Source of the DNA: Cucumis sativus
Lineage: Eukaryota; Streptophyta; Magnoliopsida; Cucurbitales; Cucurbitaceae
DNA length: 64,000 nucleotides
Direction: 5' to 3'
NCBI RefSeq assembly: GCF_000004075.3
Contig: NC_026655.2
Coordinates: forward strand, 26,087,489 to 26,151,488
The notes under the pieces were generated by a model, which worked only from the letters and a program-made list of their open reading frames with translations, searched no databases and was not told where the DNA came from. The stretch's first letter is position 1; every line of letters starts with the position of its first letter. Position numbers and translations under genes: made by a program. Below are positions 49,621 to 61,510 of the stretch, piece by piece.

Positions 49621-52600
49621 CTAAGCAACAATTGGGTATGAAGCACATGTTGCAACACCTGAAAAGCCCAAACTTCTTTATCAGTATGGAGAAGAAACGA
49701 ATCTAGACCACATAAACGAAACATCATAATTTAATGATGGAAATATGTTTGAAGGGATAGATACGTCAATTGCTATATTTATTATAACTATTTAAGTTGA
49801 AAAGATTACTTGATCGAGTGAGAAATTATTTTGAGTATAGGTGTGTTGTAGACCATGTGTATGAAAAATCACAATCTAACGAAGATATGTTTGGATGGAC
49901 ACTCACGTCTATTTTCTTGTTACAACTTACAACTTGCATGATTGAGTGGTATATTATTTCATGCACAGGAGTGATTTAGACTACTTGGGTGAAACATCAT
50001 ATCTCATTATGAAAGTACATTCCTACTCTATTCCTTTTTCTTCAAATAGTGAAGGTTATAACTATTCCAAACAAAGTAATAAGCTATTTAATGTATTAAT
50101 CAGAATCTTTTTTAATTTTTTATTTACTCAAACAAAACAATAAATTTCACATGAATTGTGTCATAGGCGTAACTTGTTACGATAATTGAACACATTTTGT
50201 ACTCCAGTACTGTGTGAAGAAAACTTACCACACATGTTCTTGCCCATCTCCATCTTGAAGTAGCCATTGTCACCCCAATTTCCACCCCATGAGTTCTTTA
50301 TAAGCCAGTATGGGATACCATCTTCAACCCCATAACCAACTGCAAGCACAGCGTGGTTTACATCCTGCCAATGAAACCAGTATTTGTCAGACATCATGAT
50401 CTTATCACGTTACCATGTTACTTGCAGACTGAAGATGTAAAACTTTTTACAAAGCCAAAAGGTGTTGATGCTAACCATAGGTGTACTGCCGCATGAGTTA
50501 CTGGTGTAAACTCCTTTTGAATACAAGCGAAAACCGCTAACCACCTCAAATGCTACGCTTACAGGTCGAACAAAAGCAACCGCATGTTTCAATTCATCTT
50601 CAGCGCCCTGCATATATAACCCCCAACAATTAGAAGATGAAACGGATTTTGGATACTTCAAGATGACAAACAGGAGTTAAATACGGCAATCTACCAAGAA
50701 GGATAAAAAAAAAAGGTAAAGGAATTAGTTCTAGGGTCTTACAAGAGTGATGTTCACAGAATCAATAACTTGTACTCCAACATTCTCCGGTACGAATTTG
50801 CAACTGCCGTCTACTCCAGTGTAAGGATATGCTTCTTCAGTGTCAAGGCCACCATTGTACTTGATGTATTCAAAAGCTTGGGAAGGAAGTCCACCATTGC
50901 AGCCAAAGTTGTTAAAACCACGTCCACAATCCACAAGCTGCTGCTCGGACAGGGAGATACCCTTTCCATGTGCTTGTGCATAGGCCGCTTCAAGCGCTCC
51001 AGTTGTACTGCAACAGCAAAAGAGAAAGGGAAAAAGAAAACACTATGAATAAACATTGAGTAGCAGAGAGCAAGTAGAGAAGATAGAGCTAACCTGAATG
51101 TCCAGCAAGAACCACAGTGGCCTTGATCTTTAACAGGGCTAACTATGCCATCTTTCCTCCAGTCTTTCTGCAAAACGGGGGTAGGAAGGTTGTAAACAAA
51201 GTTTCAGAATCAAAAAATTGTTTGAATGCGTGTACTTCTAAGCTCAACCCGATTCGAACATAGTTGGTAGCAAAACGTAGGCTTTTAAATGAATATCAAA
51301 GTTTCATCTGATTAATTGTATGAAGGTGAAATTAGAGCGTTCCATGGTAAGTAGCTCATGATTCGACAAAATACGGCCTTAAAAGAGAAATAGAGCAAGC
51401 GCTCACTGCTTCTCAGGGACACATTTTCATCTGCTAAACCCATCATTTTCTTATCTAAAAAATACTAAACCCACCTTTTAAATTATTTCTAAATGACTTT
51501 TTCAGCAATAAGACAGATGAATGCGTTTGATTTTGTCCTTCACAATTTGGTGATACAAGATGGGATGAAAAGTGGAAGAAGTAGAACCAAGAACAGGAGG
51601 GAAGTTCATCATAGATTCAAACAAAAATAAATAATCAAAATTTGTCTCTAGTCTGAAAAAAAAATGGAAAATTCGTATATTTAATAAACTGGCATGTATA
51701 CGTGTGCCCTTCTTTTGTTCCACGAATGAAAGAGAATAGATTGGTTATGGCAAGATAAATGACAAACCGATAAATGACATTGCAGGAATACCATGCTAAT
51801 TCACAAAGTTGATTGGTTACAGTAACTAAGTAACTTATTGATGTTACACTACAGAGTTTGGTCAGACTAATCTAAAATCATTTGGGTCAGAATTCAATTG
51901 ACGCCGACACTCTCCAGTTCGTTCAAATAACAATATCAGGAAAATAAGGATTCAAGTTGTCAAGAGTAAACGTAATGATGTACCGATTCAGGAAGAGCAG
52001 TATCAGTAAGTTTGTGACTGCCTTTTGTGGTAGCAGAGCAGTTTTGAGCAGCTCCTAGCCTATGTTTTCTGAACTCTTCCCACGTCCAATCCGCAAATTC
52101 TGCAGAAATTAAGAATACAAACACCGCTATCGTTCAACATCATCATCGATTCTAGATAGTTCAATGAATCAGTAGAATCAAATCAAGCAATTCTCATAAT
52201 CCCACAATTCAAAATCACATGACTTACGATTAACACCAAGCTTGTAAGAAAGGCCTTGTTTATTAGTCGATTTGATCAGTTCCAAACTCTCCAAGAAAAT
52301 CCCAAATCGGAGTTTCATCTCCTCCGCCGTCTCGTACTTCTTCCCATACCTGAAACAACAATCCACAACTAATAAGAGTTCAGTACAAAACCCAGATAGC
52401 AACACGATCAGAAATCAATAAAAAAGAAACGAACCGGTGAGCGAATCGAGCGAATCGGAGAGCGTGAGGAACTTGACCGAGGACACGAACGACCTCTAAT
52501 TCCAATTCACGAAGACGGTCAGAGACCATACGAATGGGATTGGAATCATCGAAAACGGATCCGGCAACTGCACAGGAAAGTACCAAAAGAAGAGAAGAAA

Positions 52601-52622
52601 CAAAGAAGAGGCGTGAAGCCAT
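49621..52622 (-). CDS. AALP: Aleurain-like vacuolar cysteine protease (cathepsin H type)
   Basis: Eight minus-strand exons: 52622-52435, 52349-52228, 52099-51984, 51167-51094, 51007-50743, 50607-50476, 50364-50229, 49658-49621. Phases agree; 356 aa, the usual aleurain length. Residues 1-20 are a signal peptide. Asn28-Pro-Ile-Arg31 is the NPIR vacuolar sorting signal of aleurain. The inhibitory propeptide carries a variant ERFNIN helix with Ser at the first Asn (E-R-F-S-I-N) in [25 protein letters not shown] order. QNCSAT fits the cathepsin H mini-chain that restricts the enzyme to aminopeptidase action. Catalytic residues are Gln157 and Cys163 (QGHCGSCW), His303 ([11 protein letters not shown]) and Asn323 (KNSWGGNWG). 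The last exon encodes only [12 protein letters not shown], following a 570-bp intron. Its role is protein turnover in the lytic vacuole, with use as a vacuole marker in Arabidopsis. Confidence 0.96.
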
Positions 52623-54027
52623 TGTTGCAGATTATTACTCTCTCACTCTTCTTCTCTCCGCGGAATTTGGAAAGAAGACGAAACCCAATGGGATGCGATT
52701 GTTCAATGGAAATGTGATCGGACCAATCTTTAGCATTTCCTTATTATAAAAACATTATATATATATATATATAATTGTTTTATAGTTAATATTTCATTTT
52801 TTGGATTCATACTATTGTAGATGAGATCACATACTTATATTGACAATGACATAAATATAATATTGGCCTTTCCTTTCCAAATATCGTAAAATATTAATGT
52901 TCCTCATAAATTATTTATGCTAATGTTGTTCTACTTATAAATACTTTCAACCATTATCATAAACATTTGATGTGTAAGAGTATTTGAAATATGTTTACAG
53001 CAATTAGTTTACTTCGATAATTATGGGATGGAAGAATCAAATTTTGAAAATTTTAGATGGTAATTAATATTCTATCTAGAAAGACATGCTTAAATTGGCA
53101 TATATTGATTATAGTAGTTCGATTATAATAGTTTATGTTTCGTGGGTTGATTATTTTAGTTTTAGTTATTAATAATAAACATTGTAGTAAATAATAATAA
53201 AAAAAATGAATGTAGCAAATGAAAAATTTTGAAATAGTGTTTCGATCCCTAAACACATTATTGTTAAATGATAATAAGTGATTTACTATGTTACAAAAAA
53301 CACTGTAAATTGAGCTATATATGTATTTTTATCATTATTAAAAATTAAATCTAAAATGTTGCACCATGCTTATTGTAATTTAATTAATAAACATCAGAGT
53401 TTTAATAAACATTAGAATTTGAGTAGTTAGAAACAAATCACAATAAAAAACATGTATATCTAAAAATCTACAACTATACTAAAACAAAAACACAAATTTG
53501 AGACGTAAAATTGTAGCATTTAAAAATCTATATATTAAATTTTAAAAGGATCAAAACATGTAACATTTTGAAATCTAGACGAAAAATAAAAATTAATAAA
53601 TTTAAATTAAATTCATTTAGAAGCGAATTAGTCTAATAGCCTCTATGAATGTGTCAATTTAAAATTCTCCGTTATATTTTATTCATATAAACATCAGGTT
53701 GAGACTTTTTTTCAATTAGGTTTTCTCTCGTAGAAAAATCAATATAAATTACAATCTTCCATTGTGTTAAATAAAAATTTGAAAAAGTGTACACATATAT
53801 GTAAAAGTTGATGCATTGATATTTTTTAAATGTAATCCCAATAAACTCAAAAAATAAAAACAATTTGAAAAATAAATATATAGATGAATATATCCATAAA
53901 AGTTGAAAGTTAATTTTATACCATTGTTTATTAAAAGTTTAAACTAATATAAATCCAAAATTTTAAGGTGAATTTTATTTTGAGGATAAAGAAAAACGAA
54001 AAGATAACAATAATAGACATCAATTTT
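52623..54027. other. 5' flank of the aleurain-like gene and AT-rich spacer
   Basis: The first 110 bases include a leader and probable promoter. A (TA)n microsatellite lies at 52755-52772. The rest is AT-rich without a supported gene. Confidence 0.45.
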
Positions 54028-54187
54028 AAAAATAATAATTAAGTATATAACAACGTTTAAAAAAAAATGTAAAGGTAGCAAAATCTATACGTAATATATC
54101 AATATTTAAAACATGTTTTATAATTTTACAGATTTTGTTATATTTGTAAATTTTTTTAAAATGTTACTGTATACTTAATTATTTTTA
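54028..54187. mobile_element. MITE of the long-TIR family (copy B)
   Basis: Left arm 54028-54080 and the reverse complement of the right arm 54131-54187 match each other. Both also match copy A at 1996-2214 ('aataattaagtata', 'aacatttaaaaaaa', 'tagcaaaat'). The interior is shorter and has lost the 'ctatcagtgatag' words. Confidence 0.72.
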
Positions 54188-57100
54188 ATTTAATTGTTAT
54201 GTTTGTAAACGAGTTAAGTTAGAGAATATTCCCAACCAAACCCATATTTTCAGGTTGATTGGGTTGTCAGATTTTATTTTTTCTTTTTATTCTTAATATT
54301 TTTTAAGTTAAAAATTGTTGTAACTATTATATCCATAAATATACACATCCAAAAATTCAAACATTCATAGATTCAAAATTTCAAACATCATAAAGTTCAA
54401 CGATCCAAACAACATCCATAAATATTAAATAAATAATATAAAAAATTAAATATTAATCCAAGTTGGGTTGGAATAAATAGAAAGTTTTCAACCCAATTCA
54501 AAATCTAATCCAACTAAAAAACAAAAAAGTTAAACTCAATCCAACCCACGCTTCAAACTAACCCATCGAATTATTCGAGCTATTCTTGAACCGGGCACGT
54601 TTGGGAAACAAAATCTAATTAATTACAACAATAATTGAAAAGGGGAAATAGAGTCAAAGACGTGGAACTGTAGGGAGACAAGCAACAAATGGAAACGTGC
54701 CACGTATTAGAAGAGAAAGAGACATATTGGTTGGAGTCTTTTTCAAGTTGGCGCACTTGATGACGTGGACGAACTCTGTTCAAGTTTAGTATTAGATATT
54801 TTGATAATCCTCTTTTCGATTTTTGTGGTTTTTAGTTTTTTTACAACAGATATTTTTATGCTCAAAAGATCAAGGCTTGCCCCATGTGTGCAAGAGATAT
54901 GCAATATGTATGGATGATTCGAGATGTTAAGTTAACTATTGTTATGTTATATATACGATTCCTTTCATAACTATTTTATCGGTTTAATCATTATTTAAAT
55001 TTATGTATATTTTATCTATATATATTTATTTAATATGATTGTCATTTTCAAATCTAAATAATCCGTTTTTACATTTTCATATTAATTTTGAAGTATCATT
55101 TTACATTATAGGTATTATACAACGTGTATTTTTAAACCAATGTTAATTAAAAGAATATGAGCTGTGTCTTCACTATTTTAATACTGAGTTTGTGGTTTTT
55201 GTTTTTTTCTTTCTAAATACATTGTAATGAACAAAATGGTATATGAGATTTTGTGTTCGAATCTCATTTAACGGTATGTTTTGAAGAAAAATGTAAAATT
55301 TTGAAGCTTAGATCAAATTGAAACAAAAACAAACAATATTGTAACCTTGAGGCATTTTTTTTCACCTTTATATACAATTATGCCCCTAACTTGGATTTAT
55401 GGATTCAACGTTAATGGTTGTCACATTTTCTTGATAAAGTTCTTTTTTTGTTTTGTTTTAGTCTAATTGAAAAGACTCTGAGATTTTCTTAATAAAGTCT
55501 TTCTTTCTTTTTCAAAACTTAACTTGAATTTTGAAAATATAGTCGTAGCAAAATAATTGTACAGAGCAGTATTTAAAACCTCAATAAAATGAAAAGACCC
55601 AAATGTAGGAATAGTCATTCAAACCCAAAAAAATGGAACTTTTTTCAATAACTATATCGAACAAAATGGATAATTAACGAAATCGAAAAATGTGGTTACA
55701 TAGTTTGAAGAAATTTTGAAAATTGAAGTTGATACTAAATTGAACCATTTCTAACATATAAAAAAAAAGGTGTAATCAAGGCATATGTTGTTTGGCTCAA
55801 TTTGATCAGTTTTCACATATAAAAAATTAAAATTTTAAAAAATTAAAATTTTAAATTTTTAAAATTTTAAAATCTAATCACAATCTCTATTATTTGGAAG
55901 CAGTCTCAGTCTCAGCCTCAACCCATTACATTAAGATATTTAATGTATGAGTGGGACTCTTGGTTTGGAATATCAAACAATTGTAATCACTTGATTAGTA
56001 TTGAATCCATGTACTGTGCTTTATTCCATATCTTACTTGTGAGTCACTTAGGCTACGAGCTCTTTTGAAAGACCTTGACATTTATCTTTCATTTCTCTCC
56101 ATCACATGACGTGATAGTGCAATCGATTTTTCACGCTCGTATGAAGTATATTGAGCTTGATGTTCATTTCATTCGTGATAAAGTTTTATCCCATAGACTT
56201 GTTATTCTCTATGTTTTATATTACCATCAACTTGTTGATTGTCTTACAAGATACTAATCTTTATGCTTCTTTCGGGATCTTTCACGATAAACTTGACTTT
56301 CGTTTTAATTATTCCCTTACCGCATTTGAGAGACATATTAAGACATAAGTGACTGTCTCTTGATGGACCTTTTCTCTTATGTACGTACATTATGTAAGTC
56401 ATATAGTCTTATCTGTCATTTAATATAGTTGTCAGTATTATCTTCTGCCCTACCTAATATTTTGATTAATTGGGATTTTAAGCTTCTTCCTCATTCGTTA
56501 ATGTATTTAAACATAGGCTCCTCTTCTATAATTTGCAAGACAGTGAGTTAATACAAACAAGTTACGCATTTACTTCTCAAACCTTCCTTAACATCAAACT
56601 GAAAACCCCGAGACTAAAAATGTATATATATTTGTTCTATTTTAATTAAAAAGATCGAATAATAAAGTTAGTTAATTAGAAGAAAAAACTTGTCAAGGTG
56701 AGATTAACCTATATAGTTGTGACATAACTTTACTCTCTAGATGTCTTAAATTTATAAGATGTAAAAAATTCTCACATAATCGAGTTATCGATCATAATAG
56801 AAAATCTTTTGTTTGACCAGGAATAAGGTATCAATCAAATCAAGAATACCAAACGAGAACGATTCTTCGACAAAGAATCCCACCCATCTCCAACCCTACA
56901 ACCCATTTGCAATTGTTGTATAAAGAGGAAAATGTAAAATAATTTGTACAAAAATGTAAAACAATTCTAAAATATTTATACACATGCTTTTATTTAGTGA
57001 AAATTTAACCGTTTCAAATATTTTAGGGAGGAGATGACGTGGATGTTGTGGGGCCAATATCTATTTAAGAAATGAGGTGTGGGTCGTGGATGGGTGACAT

Positions 57101-57424
57101 GACAATGACGTGGAACTATCAACTATGCAATTATTTTGTTTTCAACAAACTTTGTTGTATTCCTAAAAAGAAAAAACAAAGTTATTCACGTCATTGTTAT
57201 TATTGGTGATAATCGATTTACTGAAATCGGTTATTTGACGATTGTAGTCTGTTTAGTAAATGTTCAAATCGATCTCGACGTTGATGAGTAAGGGTTGATC
57301 AATTTGAAAACTATTTGAAACCGACACCGATTGGTCTCTCTTGCTTTGCGGCCAAATCATCAATTCATGCCTAATTAATATATTTTCTAAATATTTTTTT
57401 AGGAGAATTGTTATGAATAGCGAA
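54188..57424. other. Long intergenic stretch, no gene seen
   Basis: Around 54600-54800 the DNA is less AT-rich and has the ACGT-type words 'gacgtgga', 'ccacgtatt' and 'gacgtggacg', which could be bZIP-binding sites of an unseen promoter, but no gene follows. Another cluster of 'gacgtgg' words is at 57034-57115. The short open frames near 56075-56348 and 57253-57453 carry no recognisable domain. Confidence 0.4.
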
Positions 57425-57535
57425 AAATTGAAACTATTTATAAAATATAGCAAACTAACATAAATGGACCAAAGAGATTTAGATGGTTTTGCTATATTTT
57501 GTAAATATTTTTAATATATGACTACTTTTCAAAAT
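57425..57535. mobile_element. Short MITE of the long-TIR family (copy C)
   Basis: 'aactatttataaaatatagcaaa' words at about 57432-57455 pair with 'ttttgctatattttgtaaata' at about 57488-57510 in reverse complement. This is the same inner arm sequence as copies A and D, with a reduced interior. Confidence 0.6.
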
Positions 57536-59440
57536 TTTACTCCTAGACTACATTTTCATTATTTCCGGGATTCAAACTATTTATTGGTAAATTTTTTAAA
57601 AAAATCACTGTTCTTTTAATTAAAATTTAATTATTTTTAGTCCATTAACTATGGTTTGTCGCAATTTAATCCTATACTTTTAGGTTTGTAACCATTATTA
57701 GGAAATTTAAATGTATTAAGAGTTCCAAATATATTATTATTTTAGCTTTGTAACAATTATTAGGAAATTTAAATGTATTAAGAGTGTCAAATATATTATT
57801 TATTTTATTTTGATCTTGTGTATTTTCTTTGTCTAAATTTATGTTTTCAATCTCTCTATTTTCTCTCGAACTTTATAATTTTTAATTTTGTATCAATTTA
57901 AATTTTAGTTTATAAACTTATAATGATCTAATCAAAATGGGGTAGAAATTAATATAAAAAAAATAAAATTTATCTTATAAATAATTCGAGATTCAATTTT
58001 TTTTATGAACTACAAAGACTATAAGATAAGAAGAGACACATCTAATTTTGATAAACACACCCACAAATAAAATTATTAGATTCACGAAATTCTAGAAATC
58101 AAAAGTTGAATTTTGTTTCCTCGAAATGAGAAAATTGGAAAGAAATAAGTTAATGATAATAGAGACATCTTGGAACCTTTCCCATCCCTCTCCTTCTATG
58201 TCATACTTTATGATACTCAAATTAAATGTTTTGGCTTCATTGAATGTGAATACAAACCATTAGAGAAAATCATAAATCATGGTTGGTCCTACACATATTT
58301 TCTCAAATAGTTGATTAAAAGTGTTAAAATATCCAACCACTCTAACAAAACCCGACAACCTAACTCAAATTATAAGGGTTTAGGTTGGGTTAGAAAAAGT
58401 CCATTGTTTATATTTTTAAAAGAAATCTGAAAAAATTAAAGTGGATCTAACACATAATACAAACGCAAGCACGATGCAATAATTTAGTAAAACGTAAACC
58501 CTAAACTCTACACCCACGAGAATGTGTGTGCCTAGTGAAAAAAAAACTTCATTATGTAAAACACATACAACTTACAACCTAGACTCCTCTAGTTTTGAGC
58601 TCTCTTTCACTTTCTTAGTAATGTTTTTTCAAGATTTGTCTGAAATCCTCTCAAATATAGTGTACTCGTGCTTTTTATGTGAGATCTCCCTCGCTTTATA
58701 GGTTTTGGGTTACAGTTAGTTTTGAATATAAATGTTAAAGTTTTTTCTTTACTAATTTTATAAAAAACTGATTTTTTTATTTAAGTATTTAGTAATAAAT
58801 ACTAGTTTTCCTACTAATTACTAAAATTACATTTTCTAAGCAACATGATAAATTTCAATTTATATTGTCCTTCAATTGTTAATAAAGTTGGTATCAATTT
58901 ATACCATAAACTATTAATTGTACCGATTTAAACCTTAAATTTTTATAAATGTATGAATTTGAACCTCAAACTAATAACTATATCAATTTAAATCTTCTAT
59001 TATGTTTTATTTGGACATGTTTATGAAAAGATAAAATTGATATATCGAAAAAAGTTTAAATTGATACAATTATTAGTTTTGAATCAAAATTGGTGCAACC
59101 TCTAAATATTAGATTTTAAATTGATACAATCATTGGTATAAGGTTGAAATTGATACTCCTAGTTAATGTTTACCCAAATAATAACCAACAAATAAAAAGG
59201 ACATTAAAAGAAAAAAACAAAAACCCAATTAAGCAAAAAAAAGGGCTATGGGCATATCACATGGAATGGATGCAATAAGGCCCAAAAGCCCATTTAAAAG
59301 AAAAGGAGAGAAGAGAAGAAAACCCAAAGCCTTAAATAATATTTTCCTTCTCTAGTGTTATTCTCTTCTCCTTCCTACCTCTCTCTTCTCTAGTGATTTG
59401 TCCATGTGTGCCCAAAATTAAAATAATAAAAAACAAAGAC
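57536..59440. other. AT-rich spacer with repeat words, no gene seen
   Basis: Contains a 62-bp-period tandem duplication (57685-57800) and, at 58850-59160, many copies of the 'aaattgatacaa' phrase shared with the left end of the window. The block at 58440-58700 is less AT-rich and looks repeat-like, but I cannot name it. Confidence 0.45.
57685..57800. repeat. Two-copy tandem duplication, 62-bp period
   Basis: A segment holding 'attaggaaatttaaatgta' and 'caaatatattatt' at 57685-57737 recurs at 57747-57800 with a few differences. Confidence 0.85.
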
Positions 59441-59499
59441 ACAAACTTTCATGTGTCTAGATATATTAATATCAAATACGTATCAAATACTAACACTTT

Positions 59500-60105
59500 C
59501 TCAAGAGTTAGATGTCGTCTAGAAAACAGTTGTTGAAAGTTGATTATCAATGGCCACATGAAATAGTCACTGATGATGGTAGTTAAAGGTGGCCAATGGT
59601 GGTCATTGGAAAACAATGATTGGATGTCGGGCAACAACTTTTTTTTTTTTTTGCAAAAACAGTTGTAAAAAAAACAGTTATTGGAAATTGGTTGTAGGCA
59701 GTAGTTGAAAACAGTGGTTGGAGATGGTAAACAACGACGCTTGAAAAACGGTAAAGAAAAGTTAGCTAACGATAATCACTGAAAAATGGTGATAGAAGGT
59801 TAGTGGACAATGATCACTAGAAAAAAGTGACAACAAGTAAGCCAACAATGGTCAGTGGTTGGCCAGCAATGATCTCCAGAAAACAGTCACCAAAAGTTTG
59901 CTCAACGACAATTGTTGGAAAGCAATTGTCAGAGGAGGTGGGCTAAAAGCTGTTTGTGGGGAAAACAGTAGACAAAAATTGGTTATCAGAAGTCTCATGA
60001 AAACAGTGACCGAAGGTTCACTGGTGACAGTCATGGGAGAAGGTGGTCGACGACAGTTGGCGAAGACGATTGTCAGAGGTTGGCCAGCAAGGAATAAGAA
60101 GTGGT
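59500..60105. repeat. Degenerate 'aaaacagt' repeat block, G/A-rich on the plus strand
   Basis: The word 'aaaacagt' recurs at about 59523, 59658, 59707, 59878, 59960 and 60000. It is usually followed by words like 'ggttgg' or 'gaccgaagg' and separated by 'ggtcactgg'-like words. Spacing is irregular, roughly 40-170 bp. The block is less AT-rich than its surroundings and stays open in one frame on each strand for about 90 codons (59852-60134). That is more likely a by-product of the repeat's composition than a gene. Confidence 0.6.
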
Positions 60106-60134
60106 GGCCAAAATTTTTCATACAAATTAATTAG

Positions 60135-61384
60135 ATTAACCATTAAACACTCAAAAATCATTTTTCTAAAGATTGATGGTAAGTATTTAACCTAAACCCT
60201 CGTTATTTTATAAATTTGTTTTTTCAAAAACCACTTTAGGTGCTTTTAAAACAATAATTTTAGAAAAAAAAATAATTAACTACTTATAAATGCAATCCAA
60301 ACCACCTTAAATCACATCACATATCAAACTGATATTTACCATTAGAAAAAACTTTCCCCTTCATAGTTTGGAGAGAAAGAAAGAAAGGTATTAAGAAGAT
60401 ACGTAAGTGTTGCCTTCATTTTAAAATACGAAGCTTTCTTTCAAAGCCCTTGCACGTAATTAAATAAACAAACACAAAAGATTTGACCTCACGTTTTTTT
60501 TTAATTTTTTATTCATACTTCTACCCTAAAGTTTAGAATTTAAATTATAGATTTTGTTTTAGCTAGAAACTTCCTAATAATTAATCCATACATTTGCTTA
60601 TTTATCCACTCCTTTTTCTTTTCTTTCCTAATCACTAAAAATTGCTTTACTTGAAAAAGAAAAGAAAAAAAACCTCTAAAAATAATTGCTTTTCCCCTCC
60701 CTCATAGATTATGAAGTTCAATTTGCTCACTCATTTCCATAACTTCTTTTACCTTTCATTTTGACCTTTTAAAAAGTGCAAACATCATCTTTACATCATT
60801 CGCTTAAATCTCTTTAATTCAATCAATAGGAAAAAAACTAACACAAATGATTCAATAACCAAAAATAAAACCAATTTTCCTATAATGAAAGAAACTTCAA
60901 AGATTTTAGAAAGGATAATAGTATTTGAATTAAACCAAACACTAATTATTACCTACTTAATATAGAAACCCAACAAATTCTAGATGAGTTTTAAAAGAGT
61001 TGGAAAGTTATTACACTTTTTTTTTTTGGATAAACTTGTTTCCCAAGTAGGGTTTTATTTATTTATTAATTACTCTAAAAAAAGAGAGAAGATATTAATA
61101 TGTCAATAGATATCATAATTAATAAATTTTGGGGTTAGGCTAAGTCTTAGTCTTAAAAAAATCAAAATATATAAATTATTCAAATATTGAATCAATTTTT
61201 TCCTCCAAACAAATTCAAATTCTAGAATAATATTTTCTAAGATAATATTATATAATAATTATGGGTCAAAAAACTAACGTGTTTAATTTTCAAAGATTTG
61301 AAACTCTTCTTTCGTTTGGTGAAAATCCATGAAGAGGGTGAAGTAGTTTCCATATTTCTTATTTCTTTTAATCATTCAATTATA
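60135..61384. other. AT-rich intergenic DNA, no gene seen
   Basis: Simple A/T runs and no open frame of interest. Around 60600-60780 there is a pyrimidine-rich stretch without a recognisable role. Confidence 0.4.
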
Positions 61385-61510
61385 TAAATGTTTTTAAATA
61401 TAACAAAATCAGCTAACTTATTCCTAAATATAGCAAAATTTTAATCCATAAACATCTATCTAGAAACTAATTTTTTTTGCTATATTTTATAATAATTTTG
61501 TTATTTAAAA
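61385..61510. mobile_element. MITE of the long-TIR family (copy D)
   Basis: 'aatgtttttaaatataacaaaat' at about 61386-61409 and the reverse complement of 'ttttttgctatattttataataattttgttattt' at about 61474-61508 share the family arm. The interior contains 'aacatctatctag', a decayed form of the family's central words. Confidence 0.55.

Noticed and set aside
56075..56348. Overlapping plus-strand open frames after a less AT-rich stretch
   Set aside because: Hydrophobic, low-complexity translations without any recognised domain; length is within chance for this DNA.
59852..60134. Paired open frames of about 90 codons on opposite strands
   Set aside because: Both follow from the composition of a degenerate repeat and neither resembles a known protein.
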